41,348 bases of DNA. It comes from a virus. The position numbers and the translations under genes were made by a program. The stretch covers positions 1-41,348 of the IMG/VR virus record IMGVR_UViG_3300042691_010884, one strand, 5' to 3'. Below the pieces are notes generated by a model. It was not told the origin of the DNA, searched no databases, and saw only the letters and a list, made by a program, of their open reading frames with translations. Shown piece after piece: positions 9,529 through 16,708 of this stretch (position 1 is the first letter of the stretch; each line of letters opens with the position of its first letter).

Positions 9529-12183
9529 ATGCTGAATATTTGGACTCAAAAATCGGGCTATAACTTTGGAACAATCGAGGAGCGTACAGCAGTCGATATA
9601 GCTCTTCCTGTCTCCTATCAAAATTCATTCGAAGATAGCACAAACTTAAACTTTGAAATTATAACTGGTAAATTACCTCCAGGACTACGAATTGTGAATG
9701 ACAAGATCGTAGGATCTGCTTACGAAGTACCAAGACCTACTGAATTTAAATTTGTTATAAGAGCTAGTTATAATGGTGATATTTCAGACAGGACTTTTAA
9801 AATCACAGTTAACGGAACAGATGCTCCAGCATGGCAAACAGCATCAGGACCACTGCCTGTTGGTCCTAATGACGCATACTATATTTTAGATAGTTCATAT
9901 ATTGATTTTCAATTAGAGGTTGTAGATTTTGACATAGCCGCCGGGCAAGAACTTAAATTCTTTATACCGTCAGGAGGAGGAGATCTTCCTCCTGGGTTAA
10001 TATTAACAGAATCAGGAAGAATCGTAGGGTGGGTCCAACCTACTTTAGCTCCGCCAATAACTGAAGGTAATGGAAATTTTGATCAGCAAAGATATGACAG
10101 AGTAGCCTACGACTACGGCGTTAGACCTAGCAATGGTTACGATAGTTTTATATTTGATGTAACTACTTTTGATTATAGTGTTCCATCAAATGCTCCAAAA
10201 AAACTTAATAGAAATTTTGAATTTATTGTTATAGTTACAGATGGAGAAAATTTTGCTCAAAGAAAATTTAGAATTTATGTAGTAGGAGATGATTTCTTTA
10301 GAGCAGATAACAATGTAACTAGGACAGGAAATGGCACTTTTACAGCAGATATTACTTATGCTAGAGCGCCAGTATGGGTAACTCCTAATTATCTAGGCAT
10401 AGTTAGAGCAAATAATTATAAAACTTTTATCTTAGATACATATGAAGGCTTGGCTGTTGGCCCTATCGATTATAATTTAGAATCTGTTAATCCTGATGTG
10501 TCTGGGCTTACAACAATGCGTAAATTAGTCAATGGGGAAGAAATAATAGATCCGGATGTTAATAGAAAAAATAAAAATTTACTTAGATTAAAAAATGTTC
10601 AAGGAATTCCAGCAGCAGGTCAGAAAATAAAATTTTCAGATCATGTCGCAGGTGCTAGTACACAGATTAAAACCATTACCGATGTTTTTAAAGATACTGT
10701 AAACAACCACTGGGTTATCACAGTAGGCGATGGAGGATTGCCCGTATTTTTATCGGATAATACTTTAGTATACTTTGGGTCATTAAGTATGTTACCTCCA
10801 GGAATGCAATTTGATCAAAGCACAGGAGAAGTCTTTGGGATTATTCCTTACCAGCCCGCTATTACTCTGACTTATATGTTTTCAATTAAAGCAACTAGAT
10901 ATACAGAAAAAGCAGAATCGGCTAGCAGTATAAGAACATTTACTGTAGACATTATAGGAGAAATAGACAGCACAATTAATTGGATTACTCCTAGTACCCT
11001 TGGTTCAATCAGCGCCGAATATATTAGTATGATGTATCTACAAGCAGTAACTACGATTCCAGATACTACAATGTTGTATAGAATAACTTCAGGAAAATTA
11101 CCACCAGGCATTACTTTAAATTTAAATGGTGAACTAATTGGAAAAGTTAATCAATTTGCTGAACCTGGTAAAGATGGCTTAACAAGATTTTACGATGATC
11201 CACCGCAAGTTGGATCTAAAATATATACAACATTAGACGGCGACTCGACTACTGTAGACAAATCTTATGTATTCACTGTTGAGGCCAGAGACATTTTAGG
11301 TTTTAGTGCTATCTCTAGAATATTTACATTAGAGGTAGATACTCCTAATGATAGAAAGTTTAGCAATATTTTTGTAAAACCATTTTTAAAATTAAATCAA
11401 AGGCAGATATTTAAAGATTTTATTAATGATCCTCAAGTATTTGATATAACAGCAATATACCGTCCAGAAGATCCTAATTTTGGAATACAAACAGAATTAA
11501 AAATGTTGGTATATGCTGGAATCGAAACTAAATCGGCAGCAGCAGTTGTAGGAATGGCTGGAAGAAATCACAAAATAAAAAGATTTAAATTTGGAGAAAT
11601 AAAAAAAGCTATAGCATACGAGCCGGCAACATTTAATGCTTTATATGAAGTAGTTTATTTAGAAGTTTTAGATCCTCTAGAAAAGGGTAAAAAATATTTA
11701 CCTAACGTTATTTCTACAAGTTACAGTCAAGTACCTGTTACTGTAGATCAAAATAATCAATATAGAAAAGGCCCCTTCGATATTAATTTAGCAGATTGGC
11801 ATCCACCAGATCCATTTCATGTCACTGCTGACAGAAGCGACATGTTTGCAGGAGACCCATACACGGGTGCTAGATTTCCTAGTAGTTTAGCTCTTTGGAG
11901 AAATAGAATCAAAGCTTTAGGTATAAAAGATAGAAACTTTCTACCATTATGGATGCGAAGCATACAAGAAGGATCAGTTCAAGAACTAGGCTATGTAAAA
12001 GCAATACCTTTGTGTTTCTGTAAAGTGGGCAGGGCTGACGATATTTTATTAAACATAAAGTACAATAATTTCAATTTCAAACAAATCGATTATACTATAG
12101 ACCGTTATATCATAGATCAAGTGACGGGTTATAGTAATGATAAATATATCGTATTTAGAAACGACAGGACTACCATATCATGA
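9529..12183 (+). CDS. Large structural protein with repeated He_PIG/Ig-like domains
   Basis: This 884-residue protein carries at least four copies of an LPPG-centred Ig-like motif of the He_PIG type: ITGKLPPGLRIVNDKIVG (about 44-61), GDLPPGLILTESGRIVGW (about 161-178), SMLPPGMQFDQSTGEVFG (about 423-440) and ITSGKLPPGITLNLNGELIG (about 522-541). Such domains are common in phage tail and adhesin proteins. The C-terminal 250 residues lack the repeats and are richer in charged and aromatic residues, so they may form an attachment or assembly domain. A perfect late promoter lies directly upstream. The stop overlaps the next ATG, showing translational coupling. A tail or baseplate-fibre structural role is inferred; no enzyme motif is seen. 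Confidence 0.75.
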   Translation: MLNIWTQKSGYNFGTIEERTAVDIALPVSYQNSFEDSTNLNFEIITGKLPPGLRIVNDKIVGSAYEVPRPTEFKFVIRASYNGDISDRTFKITVNGTDAPAWQTASGPLPVGPNDAYYILDSSYIDFQLEVVDFDIAAGQELKFFIPSGGGDLPPGLILTESGRIVGWVQPTLAPPITEGNGNFDQQRYDRVAYDYGVRPSNGYDSFIFDVTTFDYSVPSNAPKKLNRNFEFIVIVTDGENFAQRKFRIYVVGDDFFRADNNVTRTGNGTFTADITYARAPVWVTPNYLGIVRANNYKTFILDTYEGLAVGPIDYNLESVNPDVSGLTTMRKLVNGEEIIDPDVNRKNKNLLRLKNVQGIPAAGQKIKFSDHVAGASTQIKTITDVFKDTVNNHWVITVGDGGLPVFLSDNTLVYFGSLSMLPPGMQFDQSTGEVFGIIPYQPAITLTYMFSIKATRYTEKAESASSIRTFTVDIIGEIDSTINWITPSTLGSISAEYISMMYLQAVTTIPDTTMLYRITSGKLPPGITLNLNGELIGKVNQFAEPGKDGLTRFYDDPPQVGSKIYTTLDGDSTTVDKSYVFTVEARDILGFSAISRIFTLEVDTPNDRKFSNIFVKPFLKLNQRQIFKDFINDPQVFDITAIYRPEDPNFGIQTELKMLVYAGIETKSAAAVVGMAGRNHKIKRFKFGEIKKAIAYEPATFNALYEVVYLEVLDPLEKGKKYLPNVISTSYSQVPVTVDQNNQYRKGPFDINLADWHPPDPFHVTADRSDMFAGDPYTGARFPSSLALWRNRIKALGIKDRNFLPLWMRSIQEGSVQELGYVKAIPLCFCKVGRADDILLNIKYNNFNFKQIDYTIDRYIIDQVTGYSNDKYIVFRNDRTTIS

Positions 12184-12749
12184 CAAGCTCTATAGCATAT
12201 TCAGGAATCGATGAAAACTACCCCGTAGCAGGGCAAGATAATAACAGCCAAGGATTTAGAGATAACTTTCTTTATATCAAAGAAGGATTAGCCCAAGCCT
12301 ACAGCGAAATAACAGATCTACAAAATAATACAGCTAAACTAAATGAAGATAATGACTTCGGAGGAATTAAAAAATTAGAAAACGGTATCCAACGACGTTT
12401 GAATCATTTTGTTACTTCATTAGGCACACTGACATCAGCTACAAATATTGATACCAGAGACGCAGATGTTTTTACAGCAACAATTGGAGCAGGGCTAACT
12501 ATCACTTTTGGGAATTGGCCATCTGGAGACGAAATTGTCGAACGCAGAATAAGACTTATTTTAACCAGTAATGGTTCGAGTTACCCTTTAGTATTTGCCA
12601 CTAGCGGTGGCGGGTCTGTTAGAAAAGACGGCAGTTTTCCTGCTCCGTTTAATACAGGCACAAATATTAACGGTGATTTTATTATCGAAGCTACTAAATT
12701 AAGCAATAGAAATATTGTATACTTAAAATATCTAGGACAGTTTGTATAA
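12180..12749 (+). CDS. Structural protein, IAYSGIDENYPVAGQDN family
   Basis: The N-terminal block IAYSGIDENYPVAGQDNNSQ (5-24) followed by GFRDNF is, to my knowledge, highly conserved in T4-like marine phages and often annotated as virion or fibre protein. Residues 25-60 are helical with heptad-like spacing (EGLAQAYSEITDLQNNTAKL), suggesting a short coiled coil. The remainder is beta-rich with Gly, Thr and Ser. The start ATG overlaps the previous stop (ATGA), and the stop overlaps the next start (TAATG), so it is embedded in the structural operon. No catalytic motif is visible. A structural role is likely; the exact position in the virion is unknown. Confidence 0.65.
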   Translation: MTSSIAYSGIDENYPVAGQDNNSQGFRDNFLYIKEGLAQAYSEITDLQNNTAKLNEDNDFGGIKKLENGIQRRLNHFVTSLGTLTSATNIDTRDADVFTATIGAGLTITFGNWPSGDEIVERRIRLILTSNGSSYPLVFATSGGGSVRKDGSFPAPFNTGTNINGDFIIEATKLSNRNIVYLKYLGQFV

Positions 12750-12979
12750 TGCATCCATTAGCAGAAGATTTTAGTCAACTAAAAGACTCGGAAATAGAAG
12801 AAAAAATTCATGAGCTAAGTAAGAAATTTTATCAAACTCATAATCCAAATGTTCAAAGACAAATTAGCATGTTCATAGATCTATATCAAGAAGAAATTAG
12901 AACTAGACGTGCTAAACTTTGGCAGCAACAATATCAAAATAGAGACAAAGATCTTGACAAGTTAATTAAAGTCAAGTAA
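12749..12979 (+). CDS. Small conserved hypothetical phage protein (helical, charged)
   Basis: This 76-residue, highly charged protein (MHPLAEDFSQLKDSEIEEKI at the N-terminus) is predicted to be mostly alpha-helical. It resembles a small conserved protein I recall from T4-like marine phages, without assigned function. The ATG overlaps the preceding stop (TAATG), so it is translationally coupled to the structural gene. Its last codons contain a sigma70-like promoter reading into the next gene. No membrane segment or known domain is seen. Confidence 0.6.
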   Translation: MHPLAEDFSQLKDSEIEEKIHELSKKFYQTHNPNVQRQISMFIDLYQEEIRTRRAKLWQQQYQNRDKDLDKLIKVK

Positions 12980-12982
12980 TAT
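12954..12982 (+). promoter_or_regulatory. Candidate sigma70-like promoter TTGACA-N17-TAATAT
   Basis: A perfect -35 (TTGACA, 12954-12959) is followed after 17 bp by TAATAT (12977-12982). A start about 7 bp downstream would fall on the ATG at 12989, giving a leaderless mRNA. The -10 matches at only four of six positions, so this is the weakest of the sigma70-like calls. Confidence 0.4.
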
Positions 12983-13001
12983 GTCAGAATGAAGTCTGAC
13001 A
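12982..13001 (+). promoter_or_regulatory. Hairpin presenting the start codon of the next gene in its loop
   Basis: TGTCAGA (12982-12988) pairs perfectly with TCTGACA (12995-13001) around the 6-nt loop ATGAAG, whose first three bases are the ATG at 12989. No clear ribosome-binding site precedes this start. The structure could control translation of the polymerase-III-like gene in read-through transcripts, or be a protein-binding site. Confidence 0.5.
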
Positions 13002-13489
13002 AATACCGAAACCCTATATTCGAAGAATCTGATTTATTTGAACTTATATATCAAGGCAACGATCTTGATAAGTTCGAATCAGCCATCATCACCGAAGGTA
13101 TAGAAAAATTTACAGAGCATTCTGGTATATCTTTCTTACATAAGTTAGACGGAAACTTAACCTTAAAAGAATATGACAACTTGAATCAGTCAACCTGGAA
13201 CATGCCCGAAGATTATAAAAATTTGGATATAGAAGAATATCTTTGGCAAAAATGTAAGGACTTATTTGAACAAGAACGTGTATTAGAAGAACTAGAAGAA
13301 TACAAAAAACGTAATATGTTAGATCTGCTAAGGTGGCTAAAATATCTAGTAGATACTATGCGTCAAAATAATATAGTTTGGGGTGTAGGCAGAGGGTCGA
13401 GCGTATCCAGTTATGTTCTTTATATGTTAGGTGTTCATAAAATAGATAGTCTAAAATATAATTTAGATTTCAAAGAATTTATGAGATAA
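12989..13489 (+). CDS. DNA polymerase III alpha-subunit-like fragment protein
   Basis: The C-terminal third (residues 130-166) matches the segment of bacterial C-family polymerases where the palm begins: VWGVGRGSSVSSYVLYMLG, then VHKIDSLKYNLDFKEFMR, compared with GPGRGSxAGSLVAYxL followed by IDPLxxxLLFERFL in DnaE. In DnaE the catalytic PDFDID motif comes immediately afterwards; here the protein ends just before it, so it cannot polymerise DNA alone. Residues 1-125 are charged and helical with no recognised domain. I recall similar short proteins in marine T4-like phages, which suggests a stable exapted family rather than a fresh pseudogene. The start codon sits in a hairpin loop. Function is unknown; host replisome interference is a speculative possibility. 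Confidence 0.7.
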   Translation: MKSDKYRNPIFEESDLFELIYQGNDLDKFESAIITEGIEKFTEHSGISFLHKLDGNLTLKEYDNLNQSTWNMPEDYKNLDIEEYLWQKCKDLFEQERVLEELEEYKKRNMLDLLRWLKYLVDTMRQNNIVWGVGRGSSVSSYVLYMLGVHKIDSLKYNLDFKEFMR

Positions 13490-13514
13490 GTAGTATTATT
13501 ATAGGAGATACATT

Positions 13515-13745
13515 ATGGCTGCAAAAGATTCACATAGAAAAGTTTACAGAACAATGCAAGGTAGAGAAATCGATCTAGATCAGCTGCGTATGAGAAATGA
13601 GATGACATTGGCTGTAGGAAATGCTAGAGTTAATGCCCGCGGAGACGAGATTGGGCCTGGAGGTAAAATTATTAGGAAACGTGAAGATATTATGACCGAA
13701 TATCACACAGACGCATCGGAAGTAGTAACTAAAAAGAATAATTAA
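13515..13745 (+). CDS. Small conserved hypothetical protein
   Basis: This 76-residue basic protein (MAAKDSHRKVYRTMQGREID at the N-terminus, DLDQLRMRNEMTLAVGNARV following) has no membrane segment or catalytic signature. A good ribosome-binding site (ATAGGAGATACATT before the ATG) supports the start. The gap after the polymerase-III-like gene is 25 bp, and the co-chaperonin gene follows 9 bp later, so the three are probably co-transcribed. I recall similar short proteins in T4-like marine phages but no function. Confidence 0.6.
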   Translation: MAAKDSHRKVYRTMQGREIDLDQLRMRNEMTLAVGNARVNARGDEIGPGGKIIRKREDIMTEYHTDASEVVTKKNN

Positions 13746-13754
13746 GGAGTAAGA

Positions 13755-14090
13755 ATGAGCGTTATAAAAGGAAATATAAATCCTATCAGAGATAACGTCC
13801 TAGTCGCAGACATGGAGTTTGGAGAGGAAAGAACTACTACAGGTATCATTATTCAAAGTTTGAATGGTAAAACAGAAGGTATCAAAGCTCGCTGGGGCAG
13901 AGTGTGGGCAGTAGGTCCGGAACAACAAGATGTTAAAGTTGGAGATTGGATTTGTGTAGCTCATGGTCGATGGACTAGGGGTATCAAAGTAGAAGACTCA
14001 GGAGAAGAAATAACTATTCGAAGAGTAGATAACAATGATATTCTTATTGTTTCAGATTATAAACCTGAAGGCGTATACTTACCAAAATGA
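13755..14090 (+). CDS. groES: GroES/gp31-like co-chaperonin
   Basis: The 111-residue length equals that of T4 gp31, the phage co-chaperonin that replaces GroES so that GroEL can fold the major capsid protein. INPIRDNVLVADMEFGEERT (8-27) matches the start of the GroES fold (xPLxDxVLVxxxE), and EERTTTGIIIQ (24-34) corresponds to the GroEL-binding mobile loop. WGRVWAVGPE, VKVGDWICVAHG and the C-terminal DNNDILIV fit the remaining GroES strands. AAGGAG lies 7-8 bp upstream of the ATG. It overlaps the MazG-like gene by 4 bp. It is probably needed for head protein folding and joins the DnaJ, deformylase and ClpA genes as a phage-encoded proteostasis function. Confidence 0.85.
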   Translation: MSVIKGNINPIRDNVLVADMEFGEERTTTGIIIQSLNGKTEGIKARWGRVWAVGPEQQDVKVGDWICVAHGRWTRGIKVEDSGEEITIRRVDNNDILIVSDYKPEGVYLPK

Positions 14091-14449
14091 CTAATCCATT
14101 TAAAGATCAAGAGAAATTTATGACTGCCTGTGATCAGTCAGTTGATAATTATAACATGGCGCAATTTATGTTATATCGAAATTTGATTGAAGAAGAGTGT
14201 GAGGAGCTTGCTCAAGCGTGCAACAATGATGACCGTATAGAGACATTAGATGCGCTAATTGATATTTTAGTTGTTACAATTGGTGCTATACATAGTATGG
14301 GTGCCGATGCAGAAGGAGCATGGAACGAAGTTATGCGTACTAACTTTGCTAAAATTGATCCTATAACTGGTAAGGTCCGTAAACGTGAAGATGGTAAGGT
14401 TCTTAAACCCGACGGATGGAAACCTCCCAATTTAACTTCTTATGTATAA
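14087..14449 (+). CDS. MazG-like / PRA-PH-type nucleotide pyrophosphohydrolase
   Basis: This 120-residue all-alpha NTP pyrophosphohydrolase has the acidic metal-binding pattern of the MazG/HisE superfamily: EEECEEL (35-41) and DALIDILV (55-62). The C-terminal stretch with TGKVRKREDGKVLKPDGW resembles phage members of the phosphoribosyl-ATP-pyrophosphohydrolase-like group. Enzymes of this fold hydrolyse (d)NTPs to monophosphates; phage versions are thought to adjust nucleotide pools or alarmone levels. The ATG overlaps the co-chaperonin stop by 4 bp. A strong terminator follows immediately, ending this transcription unit. Both acidic helices are intact. The substrate cannot be told from the sequence. 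Confidence 0.8.
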   Translation: MTNPFKDQEKFMTACDQSVDNYNMAQFMLYRNLIEEECEELAQACNNDDRIETLDALIDILVVTIGAIHSMGADAEGAWNEVMRTNFAKIDPITGKVRKREDGKVLKPDGWKPPNLTSYV

Positions 14450-14451
14450 TC

Positions 14452-14480
14452 AAAGGGTCTTGACAGACCCTTTTATTTTT
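14452..14480 (+). terminator. Intrinsic terminator
   Basis: AAAGGGTCT (14452-14460) pairs perfectly with AGACCCTTT (14465-14473) around a TGAC loop, followed by TATTTTT. It lies directly after the MazG-like stop. The loop and stem contain TTGACA, the -35 of the next promoter. Confidence 0.85.
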
Positions 14481-14488
14481 GTTATACT
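14460..14488 (+). promoter_or_regulatory. Strong sigma70-like promoter TTGACA-N17-TATACT
   Basis: A consensus -35 (14460-14465) is followed by a 17-bp spacer and TATACT (14483-14488, five of six matches). The expected start near 14495 coincides with the AAGGAG ribosome-binding site, giving a leader of only about 12 nt before the ATG at 14507. It probably drives the gp44 block as an early promoter. Confidence 0.75.
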
Positions 14489-14506
14489 CTTACAAAGGAG
14501 TAACAA

Positions 14507-14647
14507 ATGAACGATTATTCAGAACTTGTTATACAATTACACAATATTGCTAGAGAAATTGAAAATACAATCGGTAAGGGAAAACTTAGCGAAGATATTC
14601 GTGATTGCGCTGATCGATTACACGAATTAACTAAAGAGGTTATATAA
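14507..14647 (+). CDS. Small hypothetical protein (46 residues)
   Basis: This short, charged, probably alpha-helical protein begins MNDYSELVIQLHNIARE and ends HELTKEVI. It has an excellent ribosome-binding site (AAGGAG, 6 bp before the ATG) and is the first gene after a strong promoter. Its TAA overlaps the next ATG (TAATG), which supports real translation. No known domain is recognised. Confidence 0.7.
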   Translation: MNDYSELVIQLHNIAREIENTIGKGKLSEDIRDCADRLHELTKEVI

Positions 14648-14871
14648 TGGTATATAAAACAATTTCAACTGAAGTTGATGTAGATATCGACTTATCAGAC
14701 TTTGACACTGAGGATTTGATTGAAGAACTAGAAAGACGTGGATCCGTAGGATCTGAATACGGTGACGGTAAAGAGATTCTACAAGCAATCTATGTAAAGC
14801 GCAGATTAGGAAAAGATTATCAAACAGAACTTGATCAATTAATTTGGCAAGGATTAGGAAAAATTGTATGA
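14647..14871 (+). CDS. Small acidic conserved hypothetical protein
   Basis: This 74-residue acidic protein has an Asp-rich N-terminus (STEVDVDIDLSDFDTEDLIE, residues 7-26) followed by ELERRG. That motif is frequent in small phage proteins of unknown role. Overlapping starts and stops on both sides (TAATG upstream, ATGA into gp44) place it in the clamp-loader operon. No catalytic or membrane feature is seen. Confidence 0.6.
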   Translation: MVYKTISTEVDVDIDLSDFDTEDLIEELERRGSVGSEYGDGKEILQAIYVKRRLGKDYQTELDQLIWQGLGKIV

Positions 14872-15782
14872 AAGAACTATGGGTAGAAAAGTATCGTCCT
14901 AAAACTATTGACGGCTATGTTTTTAGAGACCAGCGACAAAAAGAACAAATCCAAAACTGGATCAAAGAAGAAAGTATCCCGCATCTGCTGTTCAGTGGCA
15001 ATGCTGGTATTGGTAAAACAACGTTAGCTAAAATTTTATTTAATGAATTAGATATTAATGATCTGGATATATTAGAAATCAATGCTAGTCGTACAAATAG
15101 CGTTGAAGATGTAAGAGACAAAATTGTAAATTTTGTTCAAATGATTCCTTTTGGAAATTTTAAGGTGGTATTATTAGATGAAGCTGATTATCTTAGTCCA
15201 AACGCTCAGGCAGCGTTACGTGGGGTCATGGAAGAGTATCATACAACTGCTCGTTTCATCCTCACCTGTAACTACCCTAATCGCATTATCCCTGCTATAC
15301 ATTCACGATGTCAGGGATTTCACATTGAGCGAACGGATATTACTGAGTTTACCGCTCGTGTTGCTACTATTCTTGTTGATGAGACTATTGATTTCGACTT
15401 GGACACGCTTGATACGTTCGTAAAAGCAACTTATCCAGATTTACGAAAATGTATTAATACTGTACAAATGAATAGTAGAGACGGGCATTTACATGCTCCT
15501 GACAGAGCAGACAGCGGACAGCCTGACTGGAAGTTAGAAATGGTTAGTTTATTCAAAGCTAAAAAAATAAGTGAGGCACGTAAATTAATTTGTAGTCAAG
15601 CTCGTCCTGAAGAAATAGAAGGTGTATATCGTTGGCTCTACGATAATGTAAGTATTTTTGGAGACGACGCTGTACAAGATCAGGCTATTTTGATTATTAA
15701 AAAAGGATTAGTAGATCATGCGCTAGTTATCGATCCAGAGATTAATTTATCTGCTACTCTTATCGGACTAGCAAGGCTCTGA
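14868..15782 (+). CDS. gp44: Clamp-loader large subunit (T4 gp44-like AAA+ ATPase)
   Basis: This 304-residue AAA+ ATPase loads the sliding clamp onto primer-template junctions. The N-terminal WVEKYRPKTIDGYV is diagnostic of RFC/gp44 proteins. Walker A is GNAGIGKTT (44-52), Walker B is VVLLDEAD (100-107), sensor 1 lies in ILTCNYPNRI, and the RFC-box SRC motif is at 146-148. T4 gp44 has 319 residues. I chose the ATG at 14868 over an upstream TTG because it overlaps the preceding stop as ATGA and gives the canonical N-terminus. No gp62 homologue is recognisable next to it. The matching clamp and polymerase genes lie 20 kb downstream. Confidence 0.93.
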   Translation: MKELWVEKYRPKTIDGYVFRDQRQKEQIQNWIKEESIPHLLFSGNAGIGKTTLAKILFNELDINDLDILEINASRTNSVEDVRDKIVNFVQMIPFGNFKVVLLDEADYLSPNAQAALRGVMEEYHTTARFILTCNYPNRIIPAIHSRCQGFHIERTDITEFTARVATILVDETIDFDLDTLDTFVKATYPDLRKCINTVQMNSRDGHLHAPDRADSGQPDWKLEMVSLFKAKKISEARKLICSQARPEEIEGVYRWLYDNVSIFGDDAVQDQAILIIKKGLVDHALVIDPEINLSATLIGLARL

Positions 15783-16219
15783 TGGAATTAGACCCAAGGG
15801 ATCCTGAAAGACGAAATAGTCTTACATATCCTATGGAAATAGGAGCACCTAAGTTTGATCTAGTACCTGTTACTAAACAAAAAGACATAATGCTCAATGT
15901 AGCCCGACTACATGCACAACAGGAATACGAACGCATTATGGAAGTAGTACGTGTAATGCAGAGACAAGCTGATCAAATTAAACGTAGAATTGAAATCACA
16001 GATGCTGTTCATGCAGCTGAATATCAGTTTCAAGTTTATCATAATCAAATTTATTGGTTAGCTTTTGATCATAAAATAAACAAGACTAGACTTTGTCATC
16101 AAGGTCCAAATGACTGGACTACTGGGGTTCCGGCACATTATGATTACATTGGCAGAGTTAAATGGCTAGGTGACTATACTTGGTTAGAAGTCGACGACGA
16201 AGGTAATCCTGTACCATGA
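15782..16219 (+). CDS. DUF2452-like protein in the slot after gp44
   Basis: This 145-residue protein has helices in the middle (about 40-80, including ERIMEVVRVMQRQADQIKRR) followed by AAEYQFQVYHNQIYWL, then GPNDW, then YIGRVKWLGDYTWLEV. This order resembles the DUF2452 family as I remember it, a small family with no known function. In T4 the gene after 44 is 62 (187 residues, the small clamp-loader subunit), but I see no similarity to gp62. The start overlaps the gp44 stop by one base and its own stop overlaps the deaminase start as ATGA. It could be a diverged clamp-loader partner by position, but the sequence does not show that. Confidence 0.6.
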   Translation: MELDPRDPERRNSLTYPMEIGAPKFDLVPVTKQKDIMLNVARLHAQQEYERIMEVVRVMQRQADQIKRRIEITDAVHAAEYQFQVYHNQIYWLAFDHKINKTRLCHQGPNDWTTGVPAHYDYIGRVKWLGDYTWLEVDDEGNPVP

Positions 16220-16695
16220 AACAAAAATTTATTGATTTATACATGGACTGGGCTAAACGATTATCTCAACTTAGCCATGCTCGAAGATTACAAGTAGGAG
16301 CAGTAATCGTCAAAGATGATACAGTTATTAGCTATGGATATAATGGGATGCCAGCTGGATGGGATAATAACTGTGAACATCGTGTATATGCTAATGAATG
16401 GACTGTTGACGCGAACGAATGGCAATACAAGGATGACGAGGGTAAACTTTATAATTTAAAAACTAAACCGGAGGTACTACATGCAGAATCAAACGCAATT
16501 AGTAAACTGGCTCGTAGTCATAACAGTGGTTCCGATGCTGATATTTTTATCACACACAGCCCTTGTCTTGAATGCGCCAAACTCATTTATCAATCTGGCA
16601 TTAGTCGTGTGTTTTATTCTCAAGACTACCGCGATAGCTCAGGAATTGATTTCTTACTACAGTCAAGAATACCAGTAGAAAAAATAGGGGAGTAA
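16216..16695 (+). CDS. cd: dCMP deaminase
   Basis: This 159-residue zinc enzyme deaminates dCMP to dUMP, feeding dTMP synthesis. The zinc and catalytic residues are His89-Ala-Glu91 (in VLHAESNAI) and Cys117/Cys120 (in SPCLEC). SHARRLQVGAVIV (20-32) and GYNGMPAGWDNNC (41-53) are typical of the T4 cd family. The start overlaps the preceding stop (ATGA), and a perfect inverted repeat terminator begins inside its last codons. It belongs with the MazG-like enzyme to nucleotide-pool control for replication of an AT-rich phage genome. Confidence 0.93.
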   Translation: MKQKFIDLYMDWAKRLSQLSHARRLQVGAVIVKDDTVISYGYNGMPAGWDNNCEHRVYANEWTVDANEWQYKDDEGKLYNLKTKPEVLHAESNAISKLARSHNSGSDADIFITHSPCLECAKLIYQSGISRVFYSQDYRDSSGIDFLLQSRIPVEKIGE

Positions 16696-16708
16696 CTCCC
16701 CTATTTTT
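16680..16708. terminator. Bidirectional terminator between cd and phoH
   Basis: A perfect 13-bp inverted repeat has arms 16680-16692 and 16696-16708, with a 3-nt loop TAA that is the stop codon of the plus-strand gene. The arms are A-rich then G-rich on one side and C-rich then T-rich on the other, so each strand has a GC stem followed by a T-tract. It separates convergent genes. Confidence 0.9.

Noticed and set aside
12989-13489. Pseudogene of a full DNA polymerase III alpha
   Set aside because: No remaining polymerase sequence follows in any frame, the gene has its own start and stop, and short versions of this kind recur in related phages as far as I recall; it is better seen as a distinct small protein.
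14844-14868. Upstream TTG start for gp44
   Set aside because: The ATG at 14868 gives the standard MKELWVEKYRP start and overlaps the preceding stop as ATGA.
15782-16219. gp62 clamp-loader small subunit
   Set aside because: Position suggests it, but the sequence matches DUF2452 features and shows no gp62 resemblance.
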